Assembly: GCA_036272915.1 (NCBI GenBank) | Contig: DATAXV010000137.1 | Span: 1 to 22,839 of the forward strand | DNA length: 22,839 nt | Direction: 5' to 3' | From: DATAXV01 sp036272915 | Lineage (GTDB): Bacteria > Chloroflexota > Dormibacteria > Dormibacterales > Dormibacteraceae | Shown here: positions 1 to 7,161 of the stretch, piece after piece | Numbering within the stretch: position 1 is the first letter of the stretch | How the letters are laid out: the number at the start of each line of letters is the position of its first letter | Made by a program: the position numbers and the translations under genes | The notes under the pieces: model-generated | Databases searched by the model: none | What the model was told of the DNA's origin: nothing | The model's input: only the letters and a program-made list of their open reading frames with translations

Positions 1-1
1 C

Positions 2-379
2 AATAAGAAGCTGGTCAAGTTCCCGAACGGCCTTGAGTACGCGGACGTCAAGGTCGGGAAGGGGAAGCTCGTTTCCACCGGCGACACGGTGGAACTCGAC
101 TACACCCTGTTCGGCTCCAACGGCAAGCTGGTCCAGACCACGAAGGGGGGCACCCCCTTTCAAGCGACCCTGGACAGCTCGAGCGGGCTGATCACCGGGT
201 TCGTCCAGGGCGTCACCGGGATGCACGTCGGGGGTGTTCGCCGGATCGTGATCCCGCCAGGCTCGTTGAGCTTCCCGTCCTCGGGCTGGCCGTCGGGCAT
301 CCCGACCAACTCGGATGTGATCTTCATCGTGACCGTGCGGTCGATCGTCCCGACACCTTCACCCACTCCCACACCCTGA
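2..379 (+). CDS. FKBP-type peptidyl-prolyl cis-trans isomerase, 3' part
   Basis: The reading frame is open from the left edge of the window, so the true start lies upstream; a GTG at 89 is only an internal valine. The visible 125 residues match the second half of an FKBP domain: a stretch reading GDTVELDYTL, then GFVQGVTGMHVGGVRRIVIP, the family signature that places the substrate pocket before the final strand, and a closing VIFIVTVRSI strand. FKBPs catalyse cis-trans isomerisation of Xaa-Pro bonds and act as folding helpers. The protein ends in a short Pro/Thr/Ser tail (PTPSPTPTP), a feature often seen on exported or surface proteins; a signal peptide, if any, is outside the window. No obvious terminator follows, only a weak inverted repeat near 416-427. 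Family assignment is confident; location and substrate are not known. Confidence 0.88.
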   Translation, partial: NKKLVKFPNGLEYADVKVGKGKLVSTGDTVELDYTLFGSNGKLVQTTKGGTPFQATLDSSSGLITGFVQGVTGMHVGGVRRIVIPPGSLSFPSSGWPSGIPTNSDVIFIVTVRSIVPTPSPTPTP

Positions 380-863
380 TCCCTCGCCCTCTTGAGGACG
401 TCAGAAGACGCCCGGCCTCATCTGAGGTGACGTGGGCCTGGTCGACTCGGTGCCGGCGAGGCGAGCCTCGTCAGCTGAGGGAGGCGTCGACGACCGCGAG
501 CCCATCACAGGAGTAGAAGGAGGTCGTCCACGCGGGGCGCCCCTGACCGGCGGGATCTCCGGCCCCTGCGGCCGGGCACGGTCCCCCTCGAGGCGCGCGA
601 CGGCGATCCATTCGCCGCCGTGGCGAGCTCGGTCCAGGGATCATCGACTGCGTTGCAGGCATTCGGTCGGATCTCAGCGGATGGGTCGACGGCCCGGCAA
701 GCCCGCAGCTCGGTCAGAGGCGAGGCGGCTGCCGCCCGGCGAGGGCTCAAGGGGGGGGACTGGCAACGCAGCGCGCGGGTTCATGCAGGGGACGGGCAAC
801 CGCAGCAAACTATGCGGATCCAGCGCGTGCGGGGAACCGGGGCCATGAGGAGCCGATGACTAA
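380..863. other. Intergenic stretch without a supportable gene
   Basis: About 480 bases separate the FKBP gene from the oxidase terminator. Several frames stay open because of the high G+C content, but their translations are Arg/Pro/Gly/Ser-rich, lack domains, and overlap one another on both strands. A short CCTC/GAGG hairpin at 416-427 could be a weak terminator for the FKBP gene. I see no RNA gene and no repeat here. It may be decayed coding sequence, but I cannot name a parent. Confidence 0.5.
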
Positions 864-864
864 G

Positions 865-894
865 AAAAAGGGCCGGGCTGCAACCGCCCGACCC
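865..894 (-). terminator. Rho-independent terminator of the coxIII operon
   Basis: Read on the minus strand, a 9-bp G+C-rich stem (886-894 pairing with 870-878, one G-U pair) with a 7-base loop is followed directly by five Ts (865-869). It lies 18 bases past the stop codon of the subunit III gene, exactly where its transcript should end. Confidence 0.8.
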
Positions 895-911
895 TGTTGT
901 CGTCAGCTTGG

Positions 912-1529
912 CTAGAGGGTGACCCAGAGGTAGAGGACGCTGAAGAGGAAGATCCACACCAGGTCGACGAAGTGCCAGTAGAGCGTTGCCGCCGCCACCG
1001 CGACGTGGTGCTGGGAGTTGAACTGGCCCTTCAGGGCCCGGCCCATCACCAGCGACAGGAAGATCAACCCTCCGAAGACGTGGGCTCCGTGGAACCCGGT
1101 CATCAGGAAGAATGCGCTGCCGAACTCGTTGGTCCCGCTGAAGTGCAGCTTCGAGGTCACGAACTCGAAGACCTGGCCGATCTCGAAGAACAGACCCAGG
1201 AGCAGCGTCGCCACCATCAGGAGGAAGAAGCGCCTGCGGTTGTCCCGGGCCATGGCCTCGGCTGCGAAGTGGCAGGTGACACCACTGGAGACCAGGATGA
1301 TGGTGTTGACCCAGGGGATCGGGAACCAGTGGACGGGCTGCGTATGAGCCGGCGGCCACTGGGTCAGGTGCGAACCGAACAGATAGAAGTAGGTCGCGAA
1401 CAGGCTTCCGAAGAACATCACCTCGGAGGCGAGGAAGATGTACATCCCCATCATCCCGACGCTCATGATCGGGTGCTGAGGCTCTTGCTCCTGCTGCTGC
1501 TCCTCGATGGGTGCCGAGGCGATCGCCAC
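912..1529 (-). CDS. ctaE: Cytochrome c oxidase subunit III
   Basis: 205 residues forming an integral membrane protein with about five hydrophobic helices, the short form common in Gram-positive bacteria; mitochondrial-type subunit III has about 260 residues and seven helices. Diagnostic stretches are ASEVMFFGSLFATYF near residue 35, FFEIGQVFEF near residue 115 with the conserved glutamate inside the membrane, TGFHGAHVFGG, and HFVDLVWIFLFSVLYL at the C terminus. Subunit III binds lipid next to subunit I and stabilises proton uptake in aa3-type oxidases. The start is a GTG at 1529-1527 that shares one base with the TAG stop of the upstream gene, so the two are probably translationally coupled. 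The gene is the last of a minus-strand unit ending in the terminator at 865-894, and lies back to back with subunits II and I. Confidence 0.93.
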   Translation of the reverse strand: MAIASAPIEEQQQEQEPQHPIMSVGMMGMYIFLASEVMFFGSLFATYFYLFGSHLTQWPPAHTQPVHWFPIPWVNTIILVSSGVTCHFAAEAMARDNRRRFFLLMVATLLLGLFFEIGQVFEFVTSKLHFSGTNEFGSAFFLMTGFHGAHVFGGLIFLSLVMGRALKGQFNSQHHVAVAAATLYWHFVDLVWIFLFSVLYLWVTL

Positions 1530-2101
1530 TACTCGTGCTCCTCGTGCTCGTGAGTCGTCGATTCGGGCGCGTGCCCGTGGCCGCCGCTGCGCTCGCTTTG
1601 GATCACCGCCTGGAGGTTGCGACTGTCCTCTCGCACCACCCAGCCGAAGATGCCCATCAGGAAGAAGATGGCCCCGATGACGCCTGAGCCGATCCGCATC
1701 GGCGTCGGGAACGGAATCGCCGCGAAGGCGAGGAAGAGGAAGCCGATGCAGATGACGATCGGGTAGGGCGAGGCCCCGGTCATGTGGATGCCGAGCTCGT
1801 GAGCGCGCGCGTCGTAGTCAACGACCGGCCGCTCCTCTTCAGGAGGAGCGGGGATCTCCATGTCGTAGCGCCGTGCCCTGCCCCTCGTCTCGGGGTCCGC
1901 GTCGCGCCAGGCGACGAAAGCGGCCGAGGCGTAGGGCCCGCTCGGCCAGAGGGCGAACCCGCAGTTCTTGCAGTACTGCAGGAAGCGGGGAGCCATCAGG
2001 CCGCAGTTGGGGCACTCGATGGCCAGGACCGGATTTCCGGTGTCAACGAACCGGGGCTTGGCTGCGGGTGACACTGGCGCGATTCTAGCGCGGAGGGGCA
2101 T
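1529..2101 (-). CDS. Zinc-ribbon protein with two membrane helices, candidate oxidase subunit IV
   Basis: 190 residues. The N-terminal part carries a four-cysteine zinc ribbon around residues 30-50 (CPNC, ten residues, CKNC). A polar, acidic linker follows (about 60-105), then two hydrophobic helices (about 112-130 and 137-157) and a His/Glu-rich tail. The helix pair and its position directly upstream of subunit III fit the small, poorly conserved subunit IV (CtaF) of bacterial oxidases, but the fused zinc ribbon is not part of classical CtaF. Its stop overlaps the start of the subunit III gene, implying coupled expression. The ATG at 2101 has no clear Shine-Dalgarno sequence, but no downstream start would keep the whole ribbon. 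The subunit IV role is inferred from topology and place; the ribbon could serve metal delivery or assembly. Confidence 0.65.
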   Translation of the reverse strand: MPLRARIAPVSPAAKPRFVDTGNPVLAIECPNCGLMAPRFLQYCKNCGFALWPSGPYASAAFVAWRDADPETRGRARRYDMEIPAPPEEERPVVDYDARAHELGIHMTGASPYPIVICIGFLFLAFAAIPFPTPMRIGSGVIGAIFFLMGIFGWVVREDSRNLQAVIQSERSGGHGHAPESTTHEHEEHE

Positions 2102-2148
2102 CCCGGCAGAGCGTCCGAGTTGTCGGCGGGCTCGCCATGGGGGCCGAA

Positions 2149-2156
2149 ACTATACT
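2149..2156. promoter_or_regulatory. Candidate overlapping divergent -10 elements between the two cox units
   Basis: The A/T-rich patch ACTATACTTA reads as TATACT (2151-2156) on the plus strand and as TATAGT (2154-2149) on the minus strand, in an otherwise G+C-rich 65-base gap between the divergent oxidase genes. On the plus strand it sits 10 bases before the ATG at 2167, which would make the subunit II message leaderless or nearly so. No good -35 hexamer is visible on either strand, so this is a modest call. Confidence 0.4.
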
Positions 2157-2166
2157 TACGGCTCGT

Positions 2167-3033
2167 ATGAGCCAGCGACCCTTTCGACTGCCTCGCGCAT
2201 GGCTGATGGCTACGGCGATCGCCGTGCTGGCAGCCACGGCCGCGACGCCGGCCTTCGCTGCCTCGGGCCTGAGCCCGATCGTCCCCAACGGCGTCTCGCC
2301 CAATGGCCAGGCCATTCACTGGCTGTACCTGTTCATCAGCCCCTTCGCGGCCTTCATCTTCCTGCTGGTCGAGGGGCTGCTGATCACGATCATCATCAAG
2401 TACCGACGGTCCCGGCTACCGGCCGACTACAAGCCGCCGCAGTGGCATGGGAACACCAAGCTTGAGATCGCGTGGACGATCGGCCCCGCGCTGATCCTCG
2501 CCTGCGTCGGCTACTTCTCGTTCCGCACCCTGCAGACCGACTTCGTCGAGCCGGCCAACGCCGCCGGTGACGTCAACATCCACATCGTCGCCCATCGCTA
2601 CGGCTGGGACTACGAGTACTCAAACGGGGTGAAGGTGGACAGCGAGGGTCTGGCCGCCGCCGACGACCCGATGGTCATCCCCGCGAACACCATGGTTCGC
2701 ATCCGGCTCGACTCGATCGACGTGATCCACAGCTTCTGGGTGCCCGACATCACCGGCAAGACCGACGCCGTCCCCGGTTACAGCAACTACACCTGGATGA
2801 AGGTCGACCAGACGGGTGAGTGGCGCGGGGAGTGCGCTGAGCTCTGCGGTCCCGGTCACGCGACGATGCAGATCAGGGTCAAGGCGGTGACTCCAGCCCA
2901 GTACCAGGCCTGGCTCAGCCAGCAGAAGAAGAAGGGCTCCGCGTCGACGGACAGCGCGACCGTCACACCCAAGCCGTCGCCGAGCCCATCGCCCAGCCCG
3001 TCTCCGACGGCCAGCCCAACCCCGAGCTCCTAG
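2167..3033 (+). CDS. ctaC: Cytochrome c oxidase subunit II
   Basis: 288 residues from the ATG at 2167; an in-frame ATG at 2137 would add ten residues but lies upstream of the likely -10 element. Order: a signal-like hydrophobic stretch (about residues 5-30, ending ATPAFA), two membrane helices (about 45-75 and 100-120), then the extracytoplasmic cupredoxin domain. The binuclear CuA ligands are all present: His188, Cys223, Glu225 (main chain), Cys227, His231 and Met234, in the HSFWVPD and CAELCGPGH motifs. It accepts electrons from cytochrome c and passes them to heme a of subunit I. The last 25 residues are a Ser/Pro/Thr repeat tail, probably an exposed flexible extension. The subunit I gene follows 13 bases later, so the two form an operon. 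Confidence 0.95.
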   Translation: MSQRPFRLPRAWLMATAIAVLAATAATPAFAASGLSPIVPNGVSPNGQAIHWLYLFISPFAAFIFLLVEGLLITIIIKYRRSRLPADYKPPQWHGNTKLEIAWTIGPALILACVGYFSFRTLQTDFVEPANAAGDVNIHIVAHRYGWDYEYSNGVKVDSEGLAAADDPMVIPANTMVRIRLDSIDVIHSFWVPDITGKTDAVPGYSNYTWMKVDQTGEWRGECAELCGPGHATMQIRVKAVTPAQYQAWLSQQKKKGSASTDSATVTPKPSPSPSPSPSPTASPTPSS

Positions 3034-3046
3034 AGGTCAGGTAACC

Positions 3047-4747
3047 ATGGCGACCACTCTCGCACCGCCCCGACCAAAGGCATACGACAACACCTTCTGG
3101 AAGCCGATCAGCCTCTGGTTGACGACGACCGATCACAAGTTGATCGGGATCATGTACATGGTCACCGGCTTCCTGTCGTTCCTCGTGGGCGGGATCTTCG
3201 CCCTGATCATGCGGCTGCAGCTCTCGACCCCGAACGGGACGGTGCTGACCGCCGACCAGTACAACGAGCTGGTCTCCTCCCACGGCGTGACGATGATCTT
3301 CTTCTTCGTCACCGTCTTCCTGACCGGCATCGCCAACTACTTCGTGCCGATCATGATCGGCGCCCGGGACATGGCGTTCCCCCGCGTCAACCTTCTCGGC
3401 TTCTGGCTGATCCCGGTCTCGATCCTCGTCTACTACACCGGCTTCTTCGTCCCCGGCGGGACCCTGAGCGCCGGCTGGACCGGCTACCCGCCGCTGACCG
3501 AGCTCGAGTACAGCACCGGGCTGGGCACCGACCTCTGGATCTTCTCCCTGGTCATCTGGGCCATCAGCGGCATCATGGCCTCGACCAACTTCCTGACCAC
3601 GATCGTGGCGCTCCGTGCGCCCGGCATGACCCTGACCCGGCTACCGCTGTTCGTGTGGGCGCAGATCTCGACCTCGATCTTGCTGCTGCTGGTGGGTGCT
3701 CCGCTGGCCGCGGCGATGATCCTGCTTGAGATGGACCGCCGGTTCGGCACCCACTTCTTCGCGACCACCGGCGGGCGCCCGGTGCTCTACCAGCACCTGT
3801 TCTGGTTCTTCGGGCACCCAGAGGTCTACATCATGATCCTGCCCGGCTTCGGGATGATCTCGGAGATCATCCCCATCTTCAGCCGGAAACCGATCTTCGG
3901 TTACGGGTCGATGGTGGCCGCGCTGTTCAGCATCGTCTTCCTCTCAATGGCGGTGTGGGCGCACCACATGTTCACGGTCGGCATGAACATCTACGTCGAG
4001 ACCTTCTTCATGGTCATGACGATGCTCATCGCCGTACCCACCGGCATCAAGTTCTTCAACTGGATCGCCACCGCCTGGAAAGGCTCGATCGAGTTCAAGC
4101 TGCCGATGAAGTTCGCCTTCGGATTCCTGGCGACATTCCTGATCGGCGGTATCACCGGCATCTATCTATCGTCGGTGCCGGTCGACACCCAGCTCCACCA
4201 GAGCTACTACGTGGTCGCCCATCTGCACTACGTGCTGTTCGGCGGCAGCGTGTTCACGATCTTCGCGGGCATCTACTACTGGTTCCCGAAGGTGACCGGG
4301 CGCTTCCTCAACGAGACGCTCGGCGAGTGGAACTTCTGGACCATGTTCATCGGCTTCAACGGCACCTTCCTGGTCATGCACACGCTCGGCCTGGAGGGTA
4401 TGCCGCGGCGCATCTACACCTACCCCGGCGGCTTCGGCGAAGAGGGTTGGGGCGCCACCAACATGTTCATCACGATCATGTCGTTCGTGATCGCGTTCTC
4501 CGTCCTGATCTTCATGATCAACGTGATCTGGAGCTGGAGGCGAGGCGAGCCCGCGGGCGACGACCCCTGGGAGGGGAACACGCTGGAGTGGGCGACCAGC
4601 TCGCCGCCCGCTCCGTACAACTTCGAGCGCGTTCCCCCAATCCGCTCCTTCATGCCCCTGCGCGACATCCGAATGGCCCGGGAGCTGCAGGCGTCGCATG
4701 CGGCAGGTGAGAGTGGCGGAGGCGGAGGCGAGAGCGGCTCTTCCTAG
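3047..4747 (+). CDS. ctaD: Cytochrome c oxidase subunit I
   Basis: 566 residues with about twelve hydrophobic helices; the catalytic core of an aa3-type oxidase reducing O2 to water and pumping protons. Metal ligands seen: His79 (heme a, in SSHGVTMIF), His257 with Tyr261 (CuB and the cross-linked tyrosine, in WFFGHPEVYI), His306 and His307 (CuB, in WAHHMFTVGM), His392 (heme a3) and His394 (heme a, in VAHLHYVLFGG). Glu259 in the GHPEV motif is the proton-gating glutamate of the A1 class with a D-channel. A poly-Gly/Ser/Glu tail ends the protein. Start ATG 3047 follows AGAGGTCAGG, an acceptable ribosome binding site. The gene closes the subunit II-I operon and is followed by a very strong hairpin. 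Family and role are certain. Confidence 0.97.
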   Translation: MATTLAPPRPKAYDNTFWKPISLWLTTTDHKLIGIMYMVTGFLSFLVGGIFALIMRLQLSTPNGTVLTADQYNELVSSHGVTMIFFFVTVFLTGIANYFVPIMIGARDMAFPRVNLLGFWLIPVSILVYYTGFFVPGGTLSAGWTGYPPLTELEYSTGLGTDLWIFSLVIWAISGIMASTNFLTTIVALRAPGMTLTRLPLFVWAQISTSILLLLVGAPLAAAMILLEMDRRFGTHFFATTGGRPVLYQHLFWFFGHPEVYIMILPGFGMISEIIPIFSRKPIFGYGSMVAALFSIVFLSMAVWAHHMFTVGMNIYVETFFMVMTMLIAVPTGIKFFNWIATAWKGSIEFKLPMKFAFGFLATFLIGGITGIYLSSVPVDTQLHQSYYVVAHLHYVLFGGSVFTIFAGIYYWFPKVTGRFLNETLGEWNFWTMFIGFNGTFLVMHTLGLEGMPRRIYTYPGGFGEEGWGATNMFITIMSFVIAFSVLIFMINVIWSWRRGEPAGDDPWEGNTLEWATSSPPAPYNFERVPPIRSFMPLRDIRMARELQASHAAGESGGGGGESGSS

Positions 4748-4769
4748 CGGGACGGGCCCCACCTCCACA

Positions 4770-4805
4770 AGAAGCGGGCTCTGCCTCCGGGCAGAGCCCG
4801 CTTCT
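4770..4805 (+). terminator. Strong hairpin ending the ctaCD operon
   Basis: A perfect 15-bp stem (4770-4784 with 4791-4805) and six-base loop starts 22 bases after the subunit I stop codon. The 3' side lacks a real T-run (only CTTG follows), so it may act as a weak intrinsic terminator, need Rho, or protect the mRNA 3' end. Confidence 0.7.
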
Positions 4806-4948
4806 GCTTGTGCACCCGGCATGGCGGTTGCCAGGAGGTGAGAGAGCTCGGGGGGAAGCGGTGGTGCCAACCCCGAGCCAGAGGCAAGCGTGAGGCCGCG
4901 AGACGTGGTCGGAAGGAAGCCCGAGGCGAACCTCTGCACCGAGGGACA

Positions 4949-5370
4949 CGAACCGCGTACGAGGAGGCATGGGATGTCCTGGCGCGGGCGGAGGTGGGGC
5001 TCACGCGCCGAGGGAAGGCCTTCGTCCACAGCGATATGCGCAGCGACAACATCCGCCTCACCGAACAGGCCGTGAAGTTCGTGGACTGAAGCCACTCCCG
5101 GCGTGGGGTACGCGACATCGACCTCGCACAGTTCCTTCCCACGGCACAGGTGGAGGACGGACCCGCTCCGGCCACGTCATGCCCGATGGTGGCAACGCGT
5201 TTGAGGCGGCTGCTGTGGTGCCCGCATCGTGGCGAGCGGTCCATGACCGGGACGACTGCGTTCACAGCGTGAGCCGCGAGCTCGAGGACCAGGAGTTGCC
5301 TCAGGCGAAGTTCGAGGAGGCGGCCCGAGGTGGGGTGGCACCGCACCTCTCCGCGCTGGCCGCCGGATTC
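4949..5370 (+). pseudogene. Decayed aminoglycoside phosphotransferase (APH)-family gene
   Basis: From about 4949 one frame reads AYEEAWDVLARAEVGLTRRG and then FVHSDMRSDNIRLT...VKFVD, the Brenner motif of APH/choline-kinase-like phosphotransferases (HxDxxxxN with catalytic Asp), followed by the metal-binding DxD-like segment. At 5087 a TGA stands where the family has Trp (VDW). Beyond the stop the same frame continues sensibly as SHSRRGVRDIDLAQFLPT, ending near EDGPAPAT. The similarity then moves to another frame (VMPDGGNAFEAAAVVPASWR..., about 5178-5370) with a C-terminal helix region. The N-terminal lobe (nucleotide-binding half) is missing; 4806-4948 shows nothing recognisable. Together these point to a 5'-truncated gene with a nonsense mutation and a frameshift. 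A sequencing error could explain one lesion but not the absent N terminus. Confidence 0.6.
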
Positions 5371-5375
5371 GCAGC

Positions 5376-5394
5376 GGGTCCTCGAGGAGGACCC
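5376..5394 (-). terminator. Possible hairpin downstream of the small membrane protein gene
   Basis: A perfect 8-bp stem with a three-base loop (GGGTCCTC-GAG-GAGGACCC) lies 8 bases past the 3' end of the minus-strand gene at 5402-5599. There is no T-run, so a terminator role is only suggested by location. Confidence 0.3.
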
Positions 5395-5401
5395 GAACCG
5401 A

Positions 5402-5599
5402 TCAGCTGTGGTCGTCCTCGTGCCCGGAGACGTGCTGGTCGGCGTGGTTCGTACTGGCCAGACGGTTGAGGCGGTCAGCGCGCATCACCCACACGCCCAG
5501 TCCGACCGCACCGCCCGCCGCGATGAAGAAGATGCCGCCGAGGCCGACGAGCGACGTCCACCACTCACCCGCATGGTCGAGGAAGATCACGCTCGACAT
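5402..5599 (-). CDS. Small single-helix membrane protein, unknown function
   Basis: From the ATG at 5599 this encodes 65 residues; an ATG at 5629 would add ten Gly/Pro-rich residues that look less natural. After a short amphipathic start (MSSVIFLDHAGEWW) comes one clear hydrophobic helix (about residues 16-38, LVGLGGIFFIAAGGAVGLGV), a basic patch (RADRLNR), and a His/Asp-rich end (NHADQHVSGHEDDHS) that could bind metal. The composition is coherent for a protein, unlike the opposite strand here. It lies alone on the minus strand between the phosphotransferase pseudogene and the protease gene. I recognise no family. It could be a small respiratory or stress accessory protein, but nothing in the sequence fixes that. 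Confidence 0.5.
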   Translation of the reverse strand: MSSVIFLDHAGEWWTSLVGLGGIFFIAAGGAVGLGVWVMRADRLNRLASTNHADQHVSGHEDDHS

Positions 5600-5822
5600 T
5601 ATGGCCGGTCCGCCGGCACCGGATGTCATTCCGAACGGGGGGAACGAGCGGCGCCGGCCACCATCGCGCGGCAGGCGTCATCATCGCGAACACGGTGGCG
5701 GACAGGGGGGTGCCGCTGGAACAGGTTCGGGGCCAGGCCTTCAGGTCGCGTCGCCGTTCGGAGCGGACATCCCAGCCTCGCCTGGCTACTCTTGGTGCAT
5801 CAGCATCGACGTCGTCGACATC

Positions 5823-6983
5823 GTGATCGTCATCGCCGCGCTGCTCGGCCTCGTCAATGGCTGGCGGCGGGGGTTGCTCCACTCGACCAGCCAGTACGCG
5901 GGCATGGTTCTCGGCGTCGTGGGCGGCGCCTTTCTGGCCACGCCCATCCTCAACCGCCTCGACGTCTACAACCCGGACGCGCGCCCGATCGCGGCGGCGC
6001 TCCTCATGCTGCTGGCGGGAAGCCTGGGCTCGACGCTGGGCTTCTGGCTGGGCGATCCGCTGCGGCGCGCCTTCCTCGGCCGGGCTCCCGCCCAGAGCCT
6101 GGAGCGCGTCGGCGGTGCCGCCCTCTCCACGGTGATGGTCGTCTGCATGGCCTGGTTCCTGGGCCTGACCTTCGACCGGGGACCCAGCCCACAGCTGGCG
6201 CTGCTGATCCAGCGGTCGGCGATCCTGCGCAGCCTCACCGCGGTCGCGCCCTCGCCGCCGGGCTTTCTCTCCTCGGTCGAGCAGACGCTGGCCGGCGTGC
6301 CCTTCCCACAGACCTTCGCCGGGTTGGAGCCGCCGCCGCGGCCGCTGCCGATCCCCACCAACGTCGACACCGCCCAGGTCACGGGGGCCAGCTCGGAGGT
6401 CTTCCGGGTGGTCGGCCGGGGCTGCGGTGGGCTGGTCACCGGCTCCGCCTTCCCGATCGCCCCCGGCTACCTGATCACGGACGCTCACGTCGTCTCCGGC
6501 ACCGTCGGCACCGAGGTCGTGCGCGACAACCCGCAGGAGACCTTCCCCGCCAGCGTCGTCCTCTTCGACCCCAACCGCGACATCGCCATCCTCTACGCCC
6601 CCGGCGTGACCGTTCCGGCCCTGCAGACGGCTCCGGCGGGCAGGGGCACGCAGGGCGCCGTGATCGGCTATCCGGGCGGCGGTCCGGAGTCGGTGGTCCC
6701 GGCCGTCGTCGACAGCGAGATGATGGCGACCGGCCGCGACATCTACGACCAGAACCTGGTGACGCGGCAGATCTGGACGCTGGGGTCGTCGGTGCATCAG
6801 GGCGACTCGGGCGGCCCCCTGATCAACCTCAAGGGCCAGGTCCTGGGAATGGTCTTCGCCGTCTCCACCACCGATCCCAGCCAGGCCTACGCCCTGACCG
6901 ACGCCGAGCTGGCCAGCGACGAGGGCGCCGGGGTCGGCCGCAAGGGCGCGATCAACACCGGCGCCTTCGCCTGCGCCGTCTGA
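5823..6983 (+). CDS. MarP-like membrane-anchored serine protease (CvpA domain plus trypsin-like domain)
   Basis: About 386 residues. Residues 1-120 hold four hydrophobic helices of the CvpA type (VIVIAALLGLVNGWRRGLL at the start). After a proline-rich linker comes an extracytoplasmic trypsin-like domain with triad His222 (DAHVV), Asp253 (NRDIAI) and Ser329 (GDSGGP). Cys201 and Cys384, at the two ends of the protease domain, are placed like the disulfide pair of mycobacterial MarP (Rv3671c), which protects the cell during acid and oxidative stress. Length and layout match that family (about 400 residues). The start is doubtful: similarity begins some eight residues earlier (SIDVVDIV), yet no ATG, GTG or TTG lies there. 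GTG 5823 is the nearest, while ATG 5601 would add an unlikely 74-residue extension over the neighbouring gene. The substrate is unknown. Confidence 0.85.
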   Translation: MIVIAALLGLVNGWRRGLLHSTSQYAGMVLGVVGGAFLATPILNRLDVYNPDARPIAAALLMLLAGSLGSTLGFWLGDPLRRAFLGRAPAQSLERVGGAALSTVMVVCMAWFLGLTFDRGPSPQLALLIQRSAILRSLTAVAPSPPGFLSSVEQTLAGVPFPQTFAGLEPPPRPLPIPTNVDTAQVTGASSEVFRVVGRGCGGLVTGSAFPIAPGYLITDAHVVSGTVGTEVVRDNPQETFPASVVLFDPNRDIAILYAPGVTVPALQTAPAGRGTQGAVIGYPGGGPESVVPAVVDSEMMATGRDIYDQNLVTRQIWTLGSSVHQGDSGGPLINLKGQVLGMVFAVSTTDPSQAYALTDAELASDEGAGVGRKGAINTGAFACAV

Positions 6984-6985
6984 GG

Positions 6986-7000
6986 GGGGAGCTCCTCCCC
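6986..7000 (+). terminator. Weak hairpin after the protease gene
   Basis: GGGGA-GCTCC-TCCCC directly after the TGA stop at 6981-6983 gives a 5-bp G+C stem. There is no T-run. The remaining 160 bases before the next gene show nothing else I can support. Confidence 0.25.
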
Positions 7001-7161
7001 GGAGCGTGACGCCGCTCACAACTCCCCGCTCTCGGCGGGAGGATGATGGGCGCTGACGGGACTTCCTGCAGACACAGGCCCTCGTCGCATCGGTGGTGAC
7101 GCGCCGGTCCCGGCGCGGAGGCGGCGCCCCGGATGCCTGGCGGGGGCGGGAGGTGATCCTG

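Noticed and set aside
432..848. Open frames on both strands between the FKBP gene and the oxidase terminator
   Set aside because: Translations are Arg/Gly/Pro/Ser-rich, overlap one another, lack ribosome binding sites and show no recognisable motif.
897..1553. Long open frame on the plus strand opposite the subunit III gene
   Set aside because: Asp/Glu/Arg/His-rich translation without domains; it is the complement of a clear membrane protein gene.
5330..7009. 559-codon plus-strand frame and a 578-codon minus-strand frame over the protease gene
   Set aside because: Both are shadows of the MarP-like gene, extremely rich in Arg/Gly/Asp; only the frame ending at 6983 has a catalytic triad and membrane helices.
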